From assembly GCF_006349365.1 (NCBI RefSeq), contig NZ_CP040899.1, positions 682,001 through 746,000 on the forward strand: 64,000 bases of DNA, read 5' to 3'. The notes under the pieces were generated by a model. The model saw only the letters and a program-made list of their open reading frames with translations. It did no database searches and was not told the DNA's origin. The stretch's first letter is position 1. The number at the start of each line of letters is the position of its first letter. This document shows positions 59,372 through 64,000 of this stretch, one piece after another. Source of the stretch: Georgenia wutianyii (GTDB taxonomy: Bacteria; Actinomycetota; Actinomycetes; Actinomycetales; Actinomycetaceae). The position numbers were made by a program, and so were the translations under genes.

Positions 59372-60367
59372 GTGGACATCGACGCCTTCGCCGCCGTGCA
59401 CCGGCCGCAGTGGCAGCGCCTGGCGACGCTGTCCGCCCGGCGCCGGCTCACGGGCGCGGAGGCCGACGAGCTCGTCGCCCTCTACCAGGCGACCGCCGGG
59501 CACCTGTCCGCCGTCCGCACGAGCGCCCCGGACCCCGTCGTCGTCTCCGAGCTGTCCGGCCTGCTCGCCACCGCGCGCGGCCGGATCGCCGGTGCCCACG
59601 AGGCCCGGCTCTCCGACGTCACACGCTTCCTCCTCCTCCAGCTGCCGGCGGCCTTCTACCGCGTGCGCTGGTGGACGGTGTGGGCCGGTGTCGCGTTCCT
59701 CGCGGTCGCGACCCTCAGCGGCTGGTGGGTGGCGACGAACGAGGCGGCCCTCGCCGCCGTCGGCAGTCCGGCCGAGCGCCGCCAGTACGCCGAGGAGGCG
59801 TTCGCCGCCTACTACTCCAACTACCCGGCCGCCGACTTCGCCGGTCTCGTGTGGACGAACAACGCGTGGATCGCCGCGCAGTGCATCGGCCTGGGGATCA
59901 CCGGCGTCTTCCCCGCCTACGTCCTGCTCGCCAACGCCGTCGGTGTGGGCTCCTCGGGCGGCGTCATGGCCTCCGAGGGGTACCTCGACGTGTTCTTCGG
60001 GCTCATCGCGCCCCACGGCCTCATGGAGCTCACCGCGATCTTCGTCGCGGCCGGCGCCGGGCTCAAGCTCTTCTGGGCGTGGGTCGCGCCGGGCCCGCGC
60101 ACCCGCTCCCGGGCACTCGCCGAGGAGGGCCGCTCGCTGTTCGCCGTCGCGCTCGGGCTCGTGCTCGTGCTCGCCGTCTCCGGGCTCGTCGAGGGCTTCG
60201 TCACGCCGTCACCGCTGCCCACCTGGCTGAAGGTCACCATCGGTGCCCTCGTGCTCGCCGCCTACTGGACGTACACCCTCGTCCTGGGGCGGCGCGCCGT
60301 CCGGGCGGGGGAGACCGGGGACCTGGAGGAGGACCTCGCCGGGCACACCCTGGCGCAGGCCGGCTGA
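59372..60367 (+). CDS. SpoIIM-like (stage II sporulation protein M family) membrane protein
   Basis: 331 residues. The N-terminal soluble helical part (VHRPQWQRLATLSARRRLTG, LVALYQATAGHLS) precedes five or six helices with FLLLQLPAAFYRVRWWTVW, FAGLVWTNNAWIAAQCIGLG and GVFPAYVLLANAVGVG; GLIAPHGLMELTAIFVAAG is the SpoIIM hallmark. In sporulating Firmicutes SpoIIM helps engulfment; in actinobacteria the family sits with RDD/DUF58/MoxR genes and its role is unclear. GTG 59372 is chosen from family alignment; the ribosome site is weak. Confidence 0.88.
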   Translation: MDIDAFAAVHRPQWQRLATLSARRRLTGAEADELVALYQATAGHLSAVRTSAPDPVVVSELSGLLATARGRIAGAHEARLSDVTRFLLLQLPAAFYRVRWWTVWAGVAFLAVATLSGWWVATNEAALAAVGSPAERRQYAEEAFAAYYSNYPAADFAGLVWTNNAWIAAQCIGLGITGVFPAYVLLANAVGVGSSGGVMASEGYLDVFFGLIAPHGLMELTAIFVAAGAGLKLFWAWVAPGPRTRSRALAEEGRSLFAVALGLVLVLAVSGLVEGFVTPSPLPTWLKVTIGALVLAAYWTYTLVLGRRAVRAGETGDLEEDLAGHTLAQAG

Positions 60368-60469
60368 GACGAGCTCCTCCTCCCGCCCTCCCTGTGGCAG
60401 CCGGGCGGGCCGGACGTACGCTGGAGGTGCCGCGCGGGGGTGGTCTCCGCGCGTTGCGTGTGAGGTGCC

Positions 60470-61306
60470 ATGAACCGCAGGCTCGTCATCACGGCCGACG
60501 ACCTCGGGGTCGACGCCGAGACGAACGCGACGATCGTCGAGCTCATGCGGGACGGGCTCGTCTCGGCGACGACGCTCATCCCGGTGGCGACGGCGGCGAC
60601 CGACGCGGTCGAGCGTCTCAAGGCCGCCGGCCTGCACGCCCCGCGCCTGCACCTCACCCTCAACAGCGCGCGTGAGTGGGCCGGATGGTCACCGCTGTCG
60701 GCCGACGCGCGCACGCTCATCGGCCCGGACGGCACGCTGCCCCTGGACGCCGCGCAGGCCGAGCGCAGCGCCTCGACCGCGGACGTCGCGCGCGAGATGT
60801 TCGCCCAGCTCGGCTGGATGCGTCGCCTGGGACTGCGTCCCCCCGCGCTCGACTCCCACTCCGGCACGCTCTACGGCCTGCGCGGGCGCTCGCTCGCGCT
60901 CACGGCGGTGGAGTTCTGCGCCGAGCACGGCCTCGCCTTCCGCCTGCCCCGCCGCCTCGCGTCCGTGCTCGGGCTGGCCGTGCGTGGGCTGGGCACCGCC
61001 CACCGCCGGGCCGTGCGCCGGGCCGACGCGCTGGGTGTGCGCCTGCCCCAGACGCTCGTCGGCTCCTGGCTGCCCGGCTCGGCGATCCTCGGGTACGGCC
61101 ACCTGCGCGCCGACGTGCTCGCCCAGCTGCGCAGCCTGCCGAGGGGGACCTCAGAGCTCATCGTCCACCCCTCGCCCCTCGCCTCGGCCCAGCGGTTCCC
61201 GGCCGGGGAGGGTCGCAAGCGGCTGTGGGAGCTGCGCCTGCTGCGCGACCCGGCCTTCCACCGGGCACTGCGGCGCGAGCACATCGAGGTCGTCCCCGCC
61301 TGGTAG
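60470..61306 (+). CDS. ChbG/YdjC-like carbohydrate deacetylase
   Basis: 278 residues. RRLVITADDLGVDAETN supplies the metal Asp pair (Asp10-Asp11), with RLHLTLNSAREW (His61) and PPALDSHSGTLYG (His130) as metal ligands, the layout of YdjC/ChbG enzymes that deacetylate chito-oligosaccharides or other N-acetyl sugars. The family links to the GH3 hexosaminidases and the dre site two genes upstream, though that is inference. ATG 60470 has a weak GAGG-type site. It lies between SpoIIM and the convergent DUF58 gene, an unusual position inside this conserved block. Confidence 0.82.
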   Translation: MNRRLVITADDLGVDAETNATIVELMRDGLVSATTLIPVATAATDAVERLKAAGLHAPRLHLTLNSAREWAGWSPLSADARTLIGPDGTLPLDAAQAERSASTADVAREMFAQLGWMRRLGLRPPALDSHSGTLYGLRGRSLALTAVEFCAEHGLAFRLPRRLASVLGLAVRGLGTAHRRAVRRADALGVRLPQTLVGSWLPGSAILGYGHLRADVLAQLRSLPRGTSELIVHPSPLASAQRFPAGEGRKRLWELRLLRDPAFHRALRREHIEVVPAW

Positions 61307-61321
61307 CCCGCCCTGTCGCTC

Positions 61322-62614
61322 CTACAGCCGCCCGGCGGCCTTGAGCGCGAGGTAGGTGTCGGCCAGCGCGGGCGGCAGGTCCTCCGGCAGCGCCTCGACG
61401 ACCTCGACCCCCTGACGGCGCAGCCGCATCGCCGCGGCCCCGCGCTCGAGTGCCGCGCGCTCGGCCGCCGCGGCGTCGAAGACCTCCTCGCTCGTCACGC
61501 GCCGCCGGCGGATCTCCTCCGCCTCGGGGTCGGCCGCCGACGCGAGCACGACCTGGTGGTCGCGCGTCATCGCCCCGACGACGGGGAGCAGGTCCGACGT
61601 CACCGCCGCCGTGTCCAGCGCGGTGAGGAGCACGACGAGCGAGCGCTGGGACAGCGTGTCGCGCACGACCTGCGTCACCGTCGGCCAGCTCACCTGGACG
61701 AGCGACGCCTCGACCTGCGCCAGCCCGTCGGCGAGGGAGGACATGAGCCGCGCGCCCTGCACCCCGGAGACGCGGGCCCGCACCGCCGAGTCGACCGCGA
61801 CGACGTCCACCCGGTCACCGGCGCGTGAGGCGAGCGCCGCGAGGAGCAGCGCCGCCTCGATCTGTGCCTCGAGCCGGGGTGCCTCGCCCAGGCGCGCGGC
61901 CGACAGCCGCGAGGAGTCGACGACGACGAGCACCCGCCGGTCCCGCTCGGGGCGCCACGTGCGCACGACGACGTCGCCGCCGCGTGCCGTCGCCCGCCAG
62001 TCGATGGCGCGCACGTCGTCGCCGATGACGTACTCGCGCAGCGAGTCGAACTCGGTGCCCTGCCCGCGCACGTTGACCGCGGCGCGCCCGTCGAGCTCAC
62101 GCAGGCGGGCGAGCCGCGAGGGCAGGTGGCGCCGGGAGGTGAAGGCGGGCAGCACCCGCAGCCGTGCCGGCGCGGGCAGTGAGCGCTGCCGGCCCGCCAG
62201 GCCCAGCGGGCCGTGGCAGCGCAGCGTCACGAGGTCGGCCACCCGGTCACCGCGCCGTGTCGGGCGCAGGCCGGTGCGCACCCGGCGCGCCTCGCCCGCC
62301 GGGACGGTGAGCCGGTGCCGGTTGTGCTCGGCGCCCGCCGAGGGCACCCACGCGTCGCGCACGAGCAGGCGCGCCGTGCGCCGGCCGGTGTTCGTCACCG
62401 TGAGGGTCGAGGTGGCCGGCTCGCCCAGGCGCACCGAGTGGGGCACCTCCCGGTGGGGCTCCAGCGCGCGCGGCGAGGCGGCGAGGAGGACGTCGAGCAG
62501 GACGCCGAGCACGAGCACCGCCGCCCACGCCGCGACCGTCGCCCCGCGGGGCACGAGCAGCACCGGCACGAGGCCCACGGCCGCGACGAGCGCGGCGCGG
62601 CGGGTCAGCGCCAT
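61322..62614 (-). CDS. DUF58 domain-containing protein
   Basis: 430 residues. Two N-terminal helices (VAAVGLVPVLLVPRG, VAAWAAVLVLGVLLDVLLA), a beta domain, then the DUF58 core with GTEFDSLREYVIGDDVRAIDW (R/D/W signature, followed by RATARGG) and a von Willebrand A-like fold (RVLVVVDSSRLSA). DUF58 proteins act with MoxR ATPases in cofactor or envelope-stress functions, not fully understood. It follows the MoxR gene by 37 bp on the same strand, presumably one operon. Confidence 0.92.
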   Translation of the reverse strand: MALTRRAALVAAVGLVPVLLVPRGATVAAWAAVLVLGVLLDVLLAASPRALEPHREVPHSVRLGEPATSTLTVTNTGRRTARLLVRDAWVPSAGAEHNRHRLTVPAGEARRVRTGLRPTRRGDRVADLVTLRCHGPLGLAGRQRSLPAPARLRVLPAFTSRRHLPSRLARLRELDGRAAVNVRGQGTEFDSLREYVIGDDVRAIDWRATARGGDVVVRTWRPERDRRVLVVVDSSRLSAARLGEAPRLEAQIEAALLLAALASRAGDRVDVVAVDSAVRARVSGVQGARLMSSLADGLAQVEASLVQVSWPTVTQVVRDTLSQRSLVVLLTALDTAAVTSDLLPVVGAMTRDHQVVLASAADPEAEEIRRRRVTSEEVFDAAAAERAALERGAAAMRLRRQGVEVVEALPEDLPPALADTYLALKAAGRL

Positions 62615-62651
62615 CGTGGTCTCCTCGTGGGCAGCGCGGGTCGGGACACGG

Positions 62652-63676
<1,025 letters not shown>

Positions 63677-63680
<4 letters not shown>

Positions 63681-64000
63681 GACGGGTGGACCTCGCTTTC
63701 CAGGGTGTCGAGCTCGCGGGTGAGGTGGACGAGGGCGGCGTCCGACGTCGGGGACGGGCCGTGGAGCAGGGCCGCGACGGACTGCTCGTCGCGGCCGGTG
63801 GAGCGGGCGACGGCGGCGACGAGGTCCTCGGGACGCGCGGAGCGGGGCACCCCGAGGCGGGCGGCGCAGCGCGTCGCGCACCCCGCGCGCAGCCCGGCGG
63901 CCGCGTGCGCGTGGTCGCGGGCGCGGCGGTAGAGCCGGCCGCGGCCCAGCGTCGTCTCCGCGGAGCGCACGACGACGGGCATCGGCTCGGTGACCACGCG
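63677..64000 (-). CDS. DUF4350 domain protein, C-terminal part only
   Basis: The last 107 codons of a gene whose start lies beyond the window. EPMPVVVRSAETTLGRGRLY, RRARDHAHAAAGLRAG and LARSTGRDEQSVAALLHGP-like wording match the C-terminal end of actinobacterial DUF4350 proteins, membrane-anchored relatives found just before MoxR genes. It overlaps the MoxR gene by GTGA. Confidence 0.8.

Overview
The window is very GC-rich (mostly C or G at third codon positions), densely coded, and uses many GTG and TTG starts and 4-bp GTGA/ATGA stop-start overlaps. It carries a WhiB regulator, DUF3499, DUF5719, a WbbL-type rhamnosyltransferase and a MoxR/DUF58/DUF4350 block. This points to a high-GC actinobacterium, most likely in or near the Micrococcales. 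I cannot name the genus from sequence alone. I see no tRNA, rRNA, CRISPR array, prophage or insertion sequence, and no gene-free stretch longer than about 230 bp.

Bases 1-32160 are a large envelope-polysaccharide locus. It holds UDP-ManNAc supply (wecB, wecC), at least nine glycosyltransferases including a WbbL-like rhamnosyltransferase, a Wzm/Wzt-type ABC exporter, a second one-piece ABC exporter, several large multi-membrane proteins (two DUF6541 paralogues, a YfhO-like protein, an undecided GT-C-like protein, an LPG-synthase-type membrane protein) and a sugar-nucleotide epimerase. A GH2-DUF2804 fusion enzyme and a small VOC protein lie inside it. Bases 32226-41661 add dTDP-rhamnose genes (rmlC, rmlA) and another rhamnosyltransferase-like GT2, interleaved with secreted envelope enzymes: a VanY-type peptidase, a SpoIID/LytB protein and a polysaccharide-lyase-like beta-propeller protein. 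A frameshifted TIGR03089-type gene follows.

Bases 41740-51208 hold a secreted ThuA protein with a WxL-like tail next to a DUF916 (WxL-interacting) protein, then whiB, a 1121-residue GT2-membrane protein, a DUF5719 protein, and small conserved actinobacterial genes (a degenerate zincin, DUF3499, Trm112). Bases 51194-58470 hold an acyltransferase-SGNH protein and two tandem NagZ-like GH3 enzymes; the second has a DasR-type operator upstream. Bases 58499-64000 hold the conserved RDD / SpoIIM / DUF58 / MoxR / DUF4350 block with a ChbG/YdjC-like deacetylase inserted.

The most striking pattern is a secreted module of five 45-residue repeats, each with a GDWDGDG-type motif. It is attached to four otherwise unrelated exported envelope enzymes: VanY, SpoIID, the lyase-like propeller protein and the second GH3. 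A working view is that the cytoplasmic genes build and export a rhamnose-containing (possibly ManNAcA-containing) glycopolymer, while the module-bearing enzymes remodel the wall and its glycans outside the cell. The dre-like site and the ChbG-like gene suggest a link to amino-sugar recycling.
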